Assembly (NCBI GenBank): GCA_950295325.1
Contig: OX485804.1
Coordinates: 8,618,001 to 8,682,000 of the forward strand
Direction of reading: 5' to 3'
From: Polytrichum commune
Lineage: Eukaryota > Streptophyta > Polytrichopsida > Polytrichales > Polytrichaceae
Length of the DNA stretch: 64,000 nucleotides
Positions 11,721-25,860 of this stretch are shown here, piece by piece; within the stretch, counting starts at the first letter, position 1, and every line of letters starts with the position of its first letter. A program made the position numbers and the translations under genes. The notes beneath the pieces are model-generated. The model saw only the letters and a list, made by a program, of their open reading frames with translations, was not told the origin of the DNA and ran no database searches.

Positions 11721-12614
11721 GTATGGTAGTGTCACTAGATTTTTAAGCATGCGTATTTTTTAATGTGAAGTTCATTGTGGCTTATATAGGGGTAGGGGGT
11801 CTAGTATTTTCGAGAGTACATTTGGCAGTCAAATGATTGACAATCCAACTTCACCTAATGATCGACAAAATCGGATTAAGGTTGGATATATATATATATG
11901 ATATCTAAACTCCTTACCATTGCAAACCATTATATTGTATTGAATCTTGGTTATGATTATGGTGTATATTGTTTTTGGAACACACCTGAAGCTGCTATTA
12001 AAAATAAATAAGTGAGGTAGAGCAAGAAATTGAGCACGATTTTTTTTTTCAACTTTCTAGAGATGGCTTACGATTCCCCAAAAGGAGGCACCGGTAATCA
12101 ACCCTACTACTAATCATTTAGCATTTTAATCCCTAAACGGCCAACTTGGTGTTGGTGAAATATGAGATGACTTAGGAAATGAACGATTTCTCAATGGCCA
12201 ATGTTGTTTTGCACGAAAAGAGAAGTTGTTCGTCCTCCCCCATGGCACGATCTCACGACACTTCACCCGTTAATAATGTTGTTGAGAAGTCAACATAGTC
12301 AATACATTTTTTGCGTACTATGTAATGTTATGTTGTCTGCCACATGGGTCTTTCAAATAAGTGGGCCACTCCAATCCAAGGGCGACACCGTAGTGTTAGA
12401 AATAATGCACTAATTATGGAGTTGGCGAGGTTGCAAAGAGCCGTATGCTAGCACACTAAATGTACTCCTTACTACTCTAGGCCACACTAATTTTTCTAGA
12501 GCCCATGCTACTTCTCAAAAGGAGAGTCAATGTGGGTCACATTCATTTTTAACTCACACTTAAATTTTGGTAAAAAATAGTGTGGGTAAATATTTATACT
12601 TTGTGCAACTTTTG

Positions 12615-12750
12615 TCATGTAACTAACGTTCAATATGTTGGTCAGAATACTTCATGAAGACTAAGGGGAAGACATGAGGTCTTGGACCCATGCTATTTGT
12701 TTGCGCGCTAGTTTTCTACTCACACTATAAGATTATTTAGTGTAGCTAGC
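12615..12750 (+). repeat. Direct duplicate, copy 1 (partner 13255-13400)
   Basis: Shares 'CTTCATGAAGACT', 'GGGGAAGAC', 'TCTTGGACCCATG' and 'TATTTAGTGTAG' with 13255-13400 in the same order, about 640 bp apart. Confidence 0.65.
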
Positions 12751-13254
12751 TAGGCATGCCCTAATGTGCTGGAAGTTTGGTCAAGAGCCAATGACAACGT
12801 ATGTGGGCTTATGAAATTAAATGAATTGGAAGTTCGGGAAGCCAAAAGGCTTATGGTACATCATGGTGGAGTTAAATATGTAAACATCTTAGACTCAAGG
12901 AGTGCAATGACTTCCAAGAAATAACTGGAAGTATCAGCATGATGATCAATTTGGTAGGAAGACTTGAGATTACTTACTTCTACATTTTGAAAATAAGAAA
13001 GTAAACATATTTCTAATGGAGTTATAAAAAGGGCATCCCAACACATAGTATATCTCATTCTAGGTTGGCAACCAACATTCCACCAAAAACTAAAGTGTGG
13101 TAAAACATAGGGTCCCATCTAATGTGTTGAAGTAAAAATCTATTAAGGTATTAAAATCTAAAGCCATTGAAAATTCATATTGAGAATGTAATAGATATAT
13201 GCCAGGAATATCCATCAAATATGCACATTACTTCTTCTCCCTTTTGAAAATACC

Positions 13255-13400
13255 CTATTCAACATTCATGCAATCTTCATGAAGACTTGGGGGAAGACCC
13301 AGGATCTTGGACCCATGTTAATTTCACCTTGACTAGAAAGCCAGTGCAGCCTACACTACTTATTTCCACGCTAATAGAACTATTTAGTGTAGTGACAAAT
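13255..13400 (+). repeat. Direct duplicate, copy 2 (partner 12615-12750)
   Basis: Second copy of the sequence described at 12615. Repeat D2 copy 2 follows directly, so the two may be parts of one larger element. Confidence 0.65.
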
Positions 13401-13600
13401 GAACCAATTGAGTTTGAGAAATAACCAGCTGAAGTTCAAGACTTCAAGAAGATTACCGATAATTTTAGAAAAATCTATGAAATCTACCTTGAATTCTTAA
13501 TAGAAAAGCAGTTGGACTTGGAGACACTAGGATTTTCGACCGATTCCGTCCAAAAATCTCCCCGGACACTGATTGCAACCCTAAACGCTTTCAGCAGCAA
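13390..13600 (+). repeat. Dispersed repeat D2, copy 2
   Basis: Same blocks as 4640-4860 ('GATTACCGAT', 'CTTGAATTCTTAATAGAAAA', 'GTTGGACTTGGA', 'AAAAATCTCCC'). The overlapping 96-codon frame at 13512-13802 has no recognisable domain. Confidence 0.65.
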
Positions 13601-14679
13601 CAAGTACTGTAAAGTGCATCAATCTTCCACTGCCGTAAGGAAAGGAAGAAGAATTTTAATTGAAGTACGAGAGTGGCCACTAACTTCGAGCGAGGAGATG
13701 GTGGTTCCCTTGCCAGGCATGTTGTCAGAGAGGCCGGAGCATGTGAGGTTGAGGCATCTACAAGTGATGAAAATAAGGGAGTTGAGGAGGAGTAAGAGCT
13801 AGTGGGGAGTTATTTTGGTTGCGAAGCAAAACAAAATTCTAAGGAGAATGCAATCAAGAAACAAGAAAGAAGAGAATAATCATGGATATGGAAATTGTTA
13901 TAAATTTTGAAGCAGTGGAGTCAGGGTAACACGTATAGGTTAACCTAAAATCGTTCATCTAAATGTTAGTGCTACGCTACAATAGTTGTCAAAATTCTTA
14001 AGAGGGTAATCAATCACAAGATGCCAGGCCAAAGCATGGTAAAGTGAACAAAACTTGTACCTTGCCAATTTAGAGGGGCAAGTAGTCACATTTCCTAGTT
14101 TTGTAACTCAAAGCAGTAATAATGATTCATATTAAGGTTTACTAGTAAGGTGGATCAGGATGTTTTCGTAATTATTTTTGCAAAAATAGATTATGTACAT
14201 CCATAGAAATAGGTTTTAAAGTTTGTAGGAGCTACTTCCATAATTGTCAGTTCTCGGAAAGTGAAAGTGAGTAGACCTTAGGAAAATGTATTTTACTTCA
14301 AAATTTGTGATGTGGTAACAAAAAATATGATCTTGCCAAATATTTCAATAATACACACAAATCATAACAAATTTTGAAACGAAGTAGGTTTCAGCTCAAA
14401 TCCACCACTCAGTTTAGGATCTACTTTATATTACGCATCTCCACGATACTAATAAGGCACAAATTTTGTATTATATTTGGTTCAAACCAAATGGGCTCCC
14501 TGGTCTCAAAATGACATTTTATATAGAATTGAGCCTACTTCCCTTCCTATGTATGAAATATGTATCATAATTGAAGGGCATACCACTTTTCTTGTTCATT
14601 TTATCATGCTTTACCCCCGCCACCACATAAATCTGAACTTCGTTAGCTATGGATGCCTCAACCTTAAGGGAAGTGGGCC

Positions 14680-14890
14680 AATCGTGGGCACTTCCAACTC
14701 AATGTTTAGGGAGATTTTTGGGCATAATCGGTCAAGATCCTAGCATTCCAAGTCCAACGGGTTACATATTGACATATTTAATTTTTCTTTATGAATTTGA
14801 GGTATATTCTATAGATTCTTCTTAAACGATCAATCATTTTCCTAAAGTATTGAATTTCAAACTCAACCAGTTCATCTTTGACTAGTGGTT
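14680..14890 (-). repeat. Dispersed repeat D2, copy 3, inverted
   Basis: Reverse complement of the D2 blocks ('GGGAGATTTTTGGGC', 'TCCAAGTCCAACGG', 'TTGAGGTATATTCTATAGATT', 'AAACTCAACCAGTTCATC'). With 13390-13600 it forms an inverted pair about 1.1 kb apart. Confidence 0.7.
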
Positions 14891-15780
14891 GGTTCTCACC
14901 ATTTGTTGTTCCAACTCCACACACAGTTTTGGCCGTTGGATCAAATCAGGGGTCGTATCATTCAATTTGCAATTACAAAACGTGTAGCTTGTCATTTCAT
15001 GTTGAGGAGGATGGGAGTATGGATACAAATGTTATAGAAGGTGAAACTTGTGAAGACTTCACATGCATGTTATGTGAGAGGCATGAAGATGTAAGGTGTA
15101 TGGCCTCATTGCGGCCACTTTGGACTCCACAAACAATTTCGATCGTTGGACCAACTTGGAGATCGTCTCATCTAGTCAGCAAAATTATCACGTATGCAGT
15201 TTGTTTGTTCCAACTCTGGAATCAAATGCAAGATTCAAAAGTTTTAGGACATGAAAGTGAAGAAAAGAAAAGAAAAACTGGAAAAGATTGTAATAAATAA
15301 TAAGACTCAAGTCGTCTGTGAGTGAATGCCTCCCGAAATTGTGTTAGCAATTGAACCTATACTGGTCAAACTCTCTCTAGCTCAAAGTCCAATCTCATCA
15401 TAACACCTTTCCTTTTTCTGTATCCATTCTTAACTCTCTCTCTTTTTAAAAAAGAATCCCATGCAAACATACAACTCAAATATAGGTGATCAGTTGATTA
15501 GAGTGACCATATATATACGAACCCCAGTTGGAGAAGAACACGACAAGCTCTTTACATTGAGGGGAGGATTTACATGCGATAAACAACCCTTGGTCCTCTC
15601 CTCAAGTCCCTAGTGCGTGTTTAAACAGCTTGACATGGCTGTAAATGAAGGTGACATGAAACGTATGGGAGTCAAATTTGACATTCATTACAGAAGCCAA
15701 AATCCATATGCACAATCACCGATTTGTGACAACACTGAAGTGTGGCGTGTTCGTTGAAGAACTAATGTATAATAAACTTT
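14891..15780. other. Intergenic, no gene accepted
   Basis: A 140-codon frame (14878-15300) begins inside repeat D2 and contains an internal similarity (CAACTCCACACACA-TTTT versus GGACTCCACAAACAATTT). It is better read as repeat sequence than as a gene. Confidence 0.45.
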
Positions 15781-15885
15781 GATATTTTGTGCACCGACAA
15801 GAATGAAAGACCAGTCTCCTTTACACTACTCCTCAGGGGTAAAAGATAGAGTCTTCCATTTGGAAAGTGGTCTCCATGGCCTAGT

Positions 15886-15941
15886 TGTCGTCGTCATCAT
15901 CATCATCATCATCATCATCTTCTACAACAACAACAACAACA
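15886..15941 (+). repeat. (CAT)n plus (CAA)n microsatellite
   Basis: About ten CAT/CGT triplets (15886-15919) followed by six CAA triplets (15924-15941). The 163-codon frame over it is low-complexity sequence. Confidence 0.9.
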
Positions 15942-16135
15942 GAAAACTTACCGATCATCGTCATGATTCGAGTTATCCATGGACAGTCAGTGGTTTTTGT
16001 ACCCAGATTTTTCCCAGCCAAAGCTGTACGCGACAGGACAGAGTTTTGCTTGAATCAGCCAGTGGGTTGATTCAAGTACACTCATTTGCAGCAAACGATT
16101 CACCAAATGAACATCAGACACTCTCCGTACCTGTC

Positions 16136-16155
16136 TGTGTGTGTGTGTGTGTGTG
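16136..16155 (+). repeat. (GT)n microsatellite
   Basis: Ten uninterrupted TG dinucleotides. Confidence 0.9.
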
Positions 16156-16159
16156 GGTA

Positions 16160-19100
16160 TGGAAGTACTGGTGTGGGTGTTCGAAGGAGCTCCAACTATT
16201 GACATCTTTCTCACATAATTCCATGTGGGAGTGTCCCTCGCTAGATCGCATACTCAGGAGGGGCACGTGAGGAGGAAGCTGGACTCCACTTCTCACGTCA
16301 GTGGGCTCTGCTTCTTTGGAGCCCACTGATTAGCTTGGCGGTGGTGGTCTACCCGCAAATTCCCTGCCATATCTCGAACCTACTGCAAACAGGTGTATGT
16401 ATGACTATCTTTCTCGATGGTTGCATAAGCAATAAGGTAGATGTACGAACAATGGTGGAAGTGGGCTGATTCGAGCAGAAAGAGTCGCTTGAAATCTCGT
16501 GCAATGTTTTCCGGAAATGGAGTAGAGGAAACGATGAGGAATGCAAGTTGTTTTGTGACTTTATTCGTTGGAAATAGTTAGTTACATTTTCTCAAAGAGG
16601 CAAGTAAGTCAAACCCCTCATTTGTGCACTAGTGTCTCGTTAATCTAAGCATCAAAATATCCTACTCTACGTACTAATGCACACAAAACGGTTAACTCAA
16701 TAATGACACTCAAAAGTGATTGCAAGCGGTGTGAAACAACACTTATCTGGCCAAACAATGCATCCCGCATGTCACTGCACACTTTTAGAATTAGCCATTG
16801 TGGGTCCACACAAGAATCATTGTACCACTAGTCTAGTGCACCATAGTTGTCATTCACCGTTTTCGGTTTTTCCTATCTTCTTCAGCCACCGGTTATTTGT
16901 TCTCTTTTCTAATACCAGTTCGTAGAGCCAAGCAGACTTATCTTGGTCCATGGGTTTGTAAGCTATATAGGTTTGTTGTTGGGTTTTTGTGGGGGTCTAA
17001 AGGCCATCGCACACATGAGCCAAGAATCATGACGATGAAATTGTGTGAGCCCAAAGAAGTGTCCAAAGACTGTCCCAACCCACTTCCCAAATTATGTCAG
17101 GCCTACCTCCAAGAAGTGGTTTTTGAAAATAGTCCAAGTGACTACGAAGAAACAACATCCATTGGATGCCATCTAGGAATCCATGTAGACATTACATCCA
17201 TCTAGCATTCACTTACTCCGTTGCTCCCTCAAGTGTAGTGTGAAGCGAACTTGGACCCGCTCCGCCTTTTCCACCAATGAGAGTGCTTGAAGTGTAATGG
17301 TCATGGGCCCTTAGGGTGGGTTCGAAAGCCCTTTGCAATTATTCATATTCAATTCCGGACATGAGTTTTTTATAGGCAAATACTCCCGCATTTATCTTGG
17401 GAGTATTTCAAGTCCACATTACGCCGTCCTTGGGCTAAGTAATGTTATGTGGCGTGATCCTAGGCACACACACATCCAACGCACTTGACTACGTGGATTA
17501 GGTAGTGACAAGTTCCACAATGGACCGTACTAAGAGAATGACATGATGGATTTTGCAAAATGATCTCTTCAAGCCCTCCAAAACATTTTGGCCCGAAGAA
17601 CACCTCCCAAAAGCGGATCCTCATAGAAAACCAAGTTAGTTTGAAAACATGAGTTGAAATCGACTTTATAACCTCCTTCCTTCCATGTTATTTGGATCCA
17701 ATAATAAGTATGTTGATCAATATGGAAGTTCAATAACTGATCTAATCCCCGATAAGCTTGAACTCCTTGTGTACATGATTGAATTGGGGTTAAGCATAGA
17801 TACTTTCTCGATGTTTTTTTAGTTGTGTGATAGCAACAAATTATTTTGAAAGTAGTGTGAAAGTAGTTGAAAATCAAATCGAACACCATTGGAAACATTT
17901 AATTGAACATAGATCTGTCAACAACTTGGTGCTATAAATGAGGCTCAAACTCATCTATGAATAATACTACTTTCCTGATATTGGATGTGTCCACAATTTT
18001 CACTACATTGTGACTATTTGGGCGTCTACTTTAGTGTGCTTGGACCCTCCATTATAATCAGACCATGGATATTGTAACGAGAACACTAAAACTAGTTTTT
18101 GCTTTCTAATCAATTTTCATTTTAGTTCCTATGTAAGATTATCTTAAAGTTTTGCATTAGTTCTCTTAAATGTGCATAAATATTATATACACAACCTAAC
18201 ATTTTCTAGTGCATCTCCTCCTTGCTTTGAATTGGTGTTTTTGAACAGCCTTCTTCTTGTTTGTATCTCTCTATTTTTTCTCATACTTGACAAGTGGTAC
18301 GAGTGCACCATATTTGCGTTTACTACAGATTTCGTGTTCTTTTGGGTTTTGCACAAAGACTATATCTATGGTTTTCATACATAAATAGATTGCATAGCAG
18401 TTGTGTAACGATAATTGGACCAAAAGAGAGCAAAAGATTGGCGCAAAATGGATGAGCACAAGGTTTTGGAATAAATAGTATCCATGACTTTATTCCACCA
18501 AACCTCTCATGCTGCAAGCAATCTAAACATTTGCAAAAAAAAAGGTATAGAAAATGCTTCCCTTACCATCTGTTCCCATGCATGTGGCAATTACACATCT
18601 ACAGCCACCAAATTCAATGTGAGTGAGGACATCCACAACAAGACATATTTAGAAATCAAAATATTTTCATTTTTCTTCAAATGCTCAGACACAGCAGACC
18701 CCCAATTAAACCAATTTCCCTATTCAACCACACAGGCAGTCATTCACCAAACAGTTGTCAAACCAAGCGTCACCAACTTCAATGACAGGTTTTCAACACA
18801 TTAGCGCAGTTCTCCTAATGTGGGCCCATTGTGTTATCAATTTAAGATAGACAACCTGACAAAAGTGAACTCTTCTGCTGCAACTCAGAGATAAGGGCCA
18901 CTTGCTCATTAACAGTCTAAAACTTTTAAGGACACCAAAGGACAATTCCACCATACAACGGCTGATGGTACACGGCAACAGTTTGCAGGACAAAGAAATC
19001 ATGAATCATGTATATTTCTAGGAGAAAGATGCTCTTTCCAACAACTGTAAATGTCTCTTCCCCCCACCAATTGACTACTGTGGATCAAGTGTTGTGAAGA

Positions 19101-19170
19101 ATCTCTTCTATCAAGAACTCAGATAACAGCGAGATCAGTAGTTAAATTGATTTCTCATGCTGTTTTGGTA
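16160..19170. other. Intergenic, downstream of the taxilin 3' end
   Basis: No gene recognised. There is a 9-bp stem hairpin (AATACTCCC / GGGAGTATT) around 17380-17410. The stretch 18480-19177 immediately precedes the taxilin stop on the minus strand and probably includes its 3' UTR. Confidence 0.4.
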
Positions 19171-19177
19171 CTCCTAA

Positions 19178-22100
19178 CTAGGCTTGGAGATCTCCAGCAC
19201 TCATTGCATCCTGCAGATTCAGAGAAATAAATCCAATGTGAGCAAATTGTAAGGAAACTGCTTGCTGTTCAAAGTCTAGGTTTTACAACCTGTTTGGGGA
19301 AGTTACCCTTGAAAGATGGCCTAATTCATCTCGAAGGAAATTGCCAGTCTCCTTGTAAATACATAAACCCATCATGAGTGACTTCTAGAGGAAGTTGTGA
19401 CAGGAATCATTGTTTCTGCATTTTTCAGAACATAGGAAATTACTCAATTACCTGCAGCGAATCTTGCGATGGCAATGCTATTGGAGGGGTTGACTTGCGC
19501 TCGGCTTGTAGAGACCGACAAAGAGCCTCCAACTTTTCCTTCTGATTTTTAAAGGTCTCCACCTGCTTCTTCAAAGACACTCTCTGCAGTATAAACCATG
19601 CAGAAACTTAGCTGCTAAGAGCAGTAAGGAGACAACACTACCCCTGAAATGTTATTCAAATAACCACATAGGAGGACTGCAATGCAAGAAGGGCGAGTGA
19701 TTCAAATTCACTAATAAGGACAAGAGATGAAATCTGCTAGAAATAGATAGTCGTTTCATGTATAACATATATCGGGAGTGTAAAACTTACTCTTGCTATA
19801 CTTTATACATGAAAAGCTATCTTTTTGGGGAAAGTTATTCTTTCAGTCAGGTTTGACGTAATCTCTGGCGAACATAGGTTCTCCACTGCATGAGTTAGTT
19901 TACTTATAGCAACATTGCAACAGGAATTGGTCTAACCTCATCTAGAAGGTCAATAATGGTAACATCTGACTTCTCTGACTTCTTCTTGAGAGTGAGATTC
20001 TCCTTCTCCAATCTCTTGATAGTTTTGGTCATCTGCAGAAGTGAAAGTGTTATTGTCAATCAAAACACTCATGGAAAGGACTGTCACTCATGACTTCATT
20101 CTGGACACAGCAAAAGGTGGATATTTGAGAACTTGTCACAGCATTTTGCTGAAAATAAGACTGAAGCAAAGACTCCAACTCAAACTCCAGAACTCATGGT
20201 TGCAATAAAGACTAAAATACAAGCAGCCAATAATTTCATCAGAACAAATATCATTTAAGTGAACCAGAATACACCTTTTCCATTTCTTTCTTGAAAGTTG
20301 CAAACACTTCATTGCTCTTTGTCAGTGTTTCCTGCAACAACAACTTGTGAACAATTAATTGAGTGGATTTAAAGACGCCAGGGCTTAGGATGTGACAACT
20401 ACAAACACATCTAACCCACCCCACTGAAAAGTTAGCACTGATCCAAAAAGTAATCCTAGCGTCCCATCTGAATAGCACCAAGTTCATGCAGAGATTATTT
20501 TAGCAGCACAACTGGAGATAATCAAAACTAAGCAAATCACATAGTCCAAGCTAAGCAAATATCATAACAAAGGAGCCTTGCATTTAAGAACTCCCAACAA
20601 CGCATTACAAATTCCCTACCTTCATACAGCATAGTAATGGCGTTGCCTCCAAGAAGGAATTTAATCCCATAAACAATTAGATCACTCTGGAAATTGAGAA
20701 ACTTAATTTGTTTATTAAAAGATTTTGGTGACACCCTGCAAAGAAGCAAAATCCAAAAGATGAAAGGAGCGATGAGATGCCTGAAATTGCTCAAATTTGT
20801 CACCATAGTGAGCTAGTTGAGCTCTTAGATCTTGTTCGATTTTCAACTTCAAAGTAAGTTTCTCATTATAGAGACTTGACTTGGTTTGTTCCTGCACAGT
20901 CAGCTCTTGCTGCTGCTTCAGCTTCATCTCAGCAAGCTGCTGTTCCAGTTCCTTCGTCTTCAACTGAAGGACCCCCACCAGAGAACCAATATAAGCTCTT
21001 CTGTCAAGGTTAACATTCTAATAAAGGACAGCTAAGGTGGATGCTGCTAAAACTGTCACAATACAAGCAATGTAACAAAGATACTATTCTTATATTTTTA
21101 TAAGGTTTAAATGATTCTCATTAGCATTGACAGGATATTCCAACGCCACCAAAGTATTTCTTATTTGAATTCAGTATGCAAAAGTTATAAGAGTTTAAAG
21201 TTTTATTGATAGATGACCAAACACCAACACGGGAGCCTGATGATAGGGACGTGGACATTCTCAGAATCAAAATGTACTTCTTATGCAGGATTTTAGGATG
21301 TTGGTTTTGGGTTGGATGCCCCATCTACCTTACAGTGGACTTTTTCCTACACAAGATCATACCTGATGATTAAGGTGCTGGTCCCTCTTCTCATATTGCT
21401 GGGTCAAAAGCTTCAATTTATCTCGTAATCTATCAACCACAGTTTGATGGCCAGCAAAATTATTAGTGTGATTATACAACATGCTTTCATTATATTCTTA
21501 CGAGTCTTCTAGAAACACCACACCAATGAATCAAAGAATGTAACAACAATGCAAAAGAAAAGACACAACTTACTTTCTGGACACACAATATGTCCCTACC
21601 ACATTGTTGAATGAATATTCTACTTGCATTAAGAATCACATTTATCCTCACACATCTGCATTTCAAATCAAATGCAGAGTTAAGCATACATCTCATTCTC
21701 CCTTATCTGCTGCAACCTCTCATCACCTTGCTCCTCCAATTTGCTTGTGATATCCTGGCAGTTGGTGCTTTAAAATGTTAGTTGAACTCCTCCATAACTA
21801 GCCTATAATTACAGCATATGATCCCGTGAAAAGTGGGAGTACACATCTCATAGATCAGAGGATGTAAAGTGAGATATGTCATGAGTTGTACCACAAAATC
21901 AAGCTACTAGGTTCTGATTTGAGGTTCAATTTAGAAGAAAACTTCATAATCAGTGACATACATTCAAAAACGTACAAACTACTGTCCAGCTAATGTACAT
22001 GAATAATAATCACACCAGACATTCTTGTACATCCCATGCCACTCAGGAAAAGACCTCAAATATATTGAAATACTGAACTCTTTATGTTGTGGAAAGAGTC

Positions 22101-24316
22101 TACTGGGAGCTGCACACAACAAGACTTTTGGGCAATCAAGGATAAGCATCAAGAAGTGGCAGCTAGACAACCTTAATAGTATTATGAAACTTTGTGGAAA
22201 GTTCTTGGCGCTTATTTTGCTCTTCTGCTGACATCCTTTTGCTGTCATCCTGTAGATACAACACCAAAACGACTAAGTATCCATATACATACACATAGAT
22301 ATTCAAAGACTCTCTTAATCAGGACCTAGGTATTACTTAAGACCTATACCCATCAGCAAGAAACCTTTGTGAAATACCTCCAATCTGGTATGCTTTTATG
22401 ATATCCCTTGACTATCTGTACTGCCAGGGGATGTGTATCCTCTAATTTTACCAAGGTAATACACCAATGTACTAGTAACACAGAAGGTATCAACTTTACA
22501 ATTAAGACTGCAACACTGTCATTACTATCAATGTACAACAAAAGAAGTGTCCATGAATGTGCTCAAGTTTCTTACCAGAAGCATCTTATTTTGCCTTTGA
22601 AGCTCTCTACACAATGACTCCAGCTTCTGTCGAAGTGCACTAACTTTTGTATATTCCCCATAAACTGCAACAAAACAAAACCAAATTCCTCAGATTACAA
22701 CATAATTTTTAGGATGGGCAACAAGAACTCACAGAATAGGGAAAACTGACTTATCCTCCAGAGAGAGGAAAGTACATGACAAGGGGCAACACAAACTTCA
22801 CCCACATCTACAGCATCTCCATCAACAATGGATGAGAACATAAATGCATTCGCCAAAGAATAAACAACACAGAAACATATAGCACTACATATGTTGAACA
22901 TTGGTGTTGTTCAGAAACTTCAGGAAACTGTAGTCCTTTGTCATAATAGGGCTTGTCCATGCAAACTTGCAGAGCAACCTACTTGTATCCTTTTCTTTGT
23001 TGACCTGATCACACTTTCGTCGCAGAGTTAATAACTCCTTCTCCAACTGCTTTGTCTCTGATACCTGCATTCAATCCCAACTTCCTGGCTTATATAAGTT
23101 TTCAAAGTGGGCAGCTTTAAAAAAATACCTCAGAAAGCAGAATTTAATGGAGTAATGGGCTGATTTTGAGTTAGCATGAAGAGAGTGAGATGGAAAGTGC
23201 AAATAAACCTGCTGCAAGTACTTTGAATTCAAGAGGCGCAGCTTCTCATCGAAGCTTTTCTCTGTCCCATCAAGCATTGCCCTGACCTCCTTCATTTGCC
23301 TCTTTCTAGCTCTAGCTGTCAACCCCATACATCCATATCAAATCGTAGGTCAACAACAAGATTCAGATTCTGTGCGCCTTTGTTTGCAAACTCAGATCCC
23401 TTGGTAACACACCTCTAAGAATCCATTCAAAACAATTAATTTACAAAGTTGTGCATCTGAGGATACACTGCCAGCTCAAAAAAAAATGGGAAGTTAAAAG
23501 CTAGAGGAAAGAAACTCTGAACCCACCTCGTTTAGATTCCTCATCGTCTGTCTTAGAGGATCCTGTCACTGCTACCTCTAATTCAGCAATCTTTGACTCC
23601 AAGATGTCTTGCAATGGCTCATCAGCATTTGCATTCCTCTGCAGAGAAGCTGTTGTGGGATGCTTGTTGGTCTGTGAGCTTGAGGGCCTATCACTATCAT
23701 CTCCATCGCTATCGGTGCCACTTTCAGCATCCATTTCAGTAGCCTTTCCATTCCCATTGTTCTCATTCTTACTAGCCTCAAACCCAGAGAACAAAGGGCC
23801 TCTTAACCTGTCCTTCTGAGATTCAGATTGAATGTCACCTGAAGAGCTTGAATCCCCATCTGACAAGAGCACTGGAAACCTTCGAGGTTTCTCAGCTGAC
23901 TTGACCACGGTTGTTGGTAAATTTGCAGTTAAATCTACAGAAAAATCAGTCAGATCTGGGAGAAGGCTGCTCTTGTCTTCAATTTGTTCAGGAGAATGGC
24001 CTACACCTATCTCAGGCATATCCGAGGCAAACTTCAATCCTTTGTCTGTTGCAGGCATTGGAGACCTGAATCCTAATTCAGGCTGGCCTGCGAAGAAGGA
24101 AGAACCTGATATTTGCTGAAGTCCATTTATGCTCACTATGAGAGGATCTCTACTTCTCTCCACAGAAGATTCTGTTGCTGTTGATGTATGGACATCAGGA
24201 AAACTTTCTGAAACCGAGAAACCATCTGGTAGAGACTGTGCCGATGGGAGGTGGCTCACTATTTCCTCTACTGACTCAGATTCTGCTTCAACAGTGGAAT
24301 CCACAGGCGATTCCAT
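19178..24316 (-). CDS. Taxilin family protein, 12 coding exons
   Basis: Coding exons in transcript order: 24316-23527, 23315-23209, 23064-22983, 22664-22576, 22249-22172, 21754-21690, 21429-21363, 20963-20781, 20331-20275, 20032-19937, 19583-19452, 19210-19178. All phases agree: 1779 nt, 592 aa. Residues 1-263 are acidic, Ser-rich and apparently disordered; about 265-580 are a continuous coiled coil. Taxilin signatures in order: LESLCRELQRQNK, LEEQGDERLQQIRENE, LRDKLKLLTQQYEKRDQH, KSNEVFATFKKEMEKM and LEALCRSLQAER. Taxilins bind syntaxins and act in vesicle traffic; Arabidopsis has one homologue. The start chosen is the ATG of MESPVDS, 13 bp inside an exon whose acceptor (TGTTGTCTTCAG) is at 24330, implying a non-coding leader exon upstream. 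The intron after 20781 begins GC rather than GT. Confidence 0.94.
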
Positions 24317-24329
24317 TGTACCTTCGAAT

Positions 24330-25860
24330 CTGAAGACAACAAAGTAGTTTGTTGAAGACAACTCGTTGAATTTCATAACCATGGTTAGAACTACAGAGCC
24401 TGTGACAAAACCCTAGCAAAACCTTCATCAATTTTGATTCATAATACATATCATAGACATAATCCTGAATCAAAGAAAGAGACCTCACAATCACAACATT
24501 AACGCCCAAGGATAGTGAATGAGAAAGACTGCAGTGTCTGCCATTTATACACAGGAATGCCAAGCAAAACAAAGGCGATACATAGAGTACAACTAGCTTC
24601 AATGTGGTGTTGAATGATACAACAGAAAAACCTGAGGTTGCATCTATTGAATAATGCGACAAGTTGAGAGGATAGATAATGTGCACACAAACACCAAAAT
24701 TAACACATAAAAGTCATAATTAAATTAGCCATGAATTGCAAACTACCTTACTCATACCCATTTGGACTGAACTTCAAAATCATGTACATGGCACATGCTG
24801 AATAGAAAGAAGCTACATGGTTTCAACAGAAACTAGCATCAAAAGCGGCGGTACAGGCTAGTAAATGCTACTTTACATCCTCAGACGTGATTAAAAAATC
24901 ATAATAACGAACCCAAAAACAATCATGACCTAAAAATACGCACTAGTTGCGAATAACTGGATAGAACACAACGATGACAACATTTTGAGAGCGGTCACCA
25001 CGTGGGACTCGCGTCCCACTACATCCTCGCAATTAACCTATACAAGATCCACTCGCTGCACTCAGATTCCATCTCTGCAACCACACTACAGTGTGAGAGC
25101 TCCAGAAGCAGCTGAACTATTTGCCCCAATGCCATTCAATTTTGTTCAGCTCGATGGATCAACATCACCACCTTCTAGACCTGATCTTTCATTTCACTAC
25201 CAATAACATATGTCAGTTAACATTAACATCTGCTTGTGGTAACTGAATTCCATTCCATGACTACACAATGCTGATTGCTTACAAAGCTTTCTTTTCTCAT
25301 ACACATTTCTTCTGGTATTACACAAGGAGAATAACAATCTCCTATGCACACCTTAGCCCTACTTCATCAGACCGCGTATTCATCTGTACTTCACGAATCG
25401 AATCGGAGAAGATGGGTATTCCCACCAATTTGCACCAATTAATGCAGAATTGACCTTCAAATCAGCCTGTCCACTAAGCTCCAGAAGCCCATTGAGAACC
25501 CCTTTCACCAAAACTGTTTACTGACAATGTAGGGATTGAAAGTGGGCCAAAAATGTGATCAGCTCAGAATGACCTAATGAGGGTTAACAAGCAGGTGCAC
25601 ACATCATCGTAGGTGTAAAATGATACCTCAAGAAACAGGGGAGATAACCATGTCCAAAACATGTACTAAAGGCAAATCATCCAACTCCATCCAAGATCAT
25701 ACTGTTTTCCTAATCCATTCAAGATCATTCGAGATTTGTAGCTTCAAACAAACACCCATTTCCCGGCAATTTGAGATAAGGAAGTACAATGTGGCAACAA
25801 CAGACTTAACCCCAAAACCCCTCCAAAAAACACCAAACCCTACCGCAAATGTAAGAAATT
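24330..25860 (-). other. Probable 5' leader intron of the taxilin gene
   Basis: Minus-strand intron sequence by inference from the acceptor at 24330. The short frames in it have no domain. Upstream donor not fixed; candidates lie at about 25880-25890 (GGAG|GTGCAT on the minus strand). Confidence 0.45.

Noticed and set aside
14878-15300. 140-codon plus-strand frame
   Set aside because: It starts within repeat D2, has internal repeat similarity, and shows no domain or splice context.
15779-16270. 163-codon plus-strand frame
   Set aside because: Its middle is the (CAT)n/(CAA)n microsatellite and its end the (GT)n run; low-complexity chance frame.
24288-24686. 132-codon minus-strand frame upstream of the taxilin start
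   Set aside because: It overlaps the taxilin first coding exon in another frame and continues into the leader intron.
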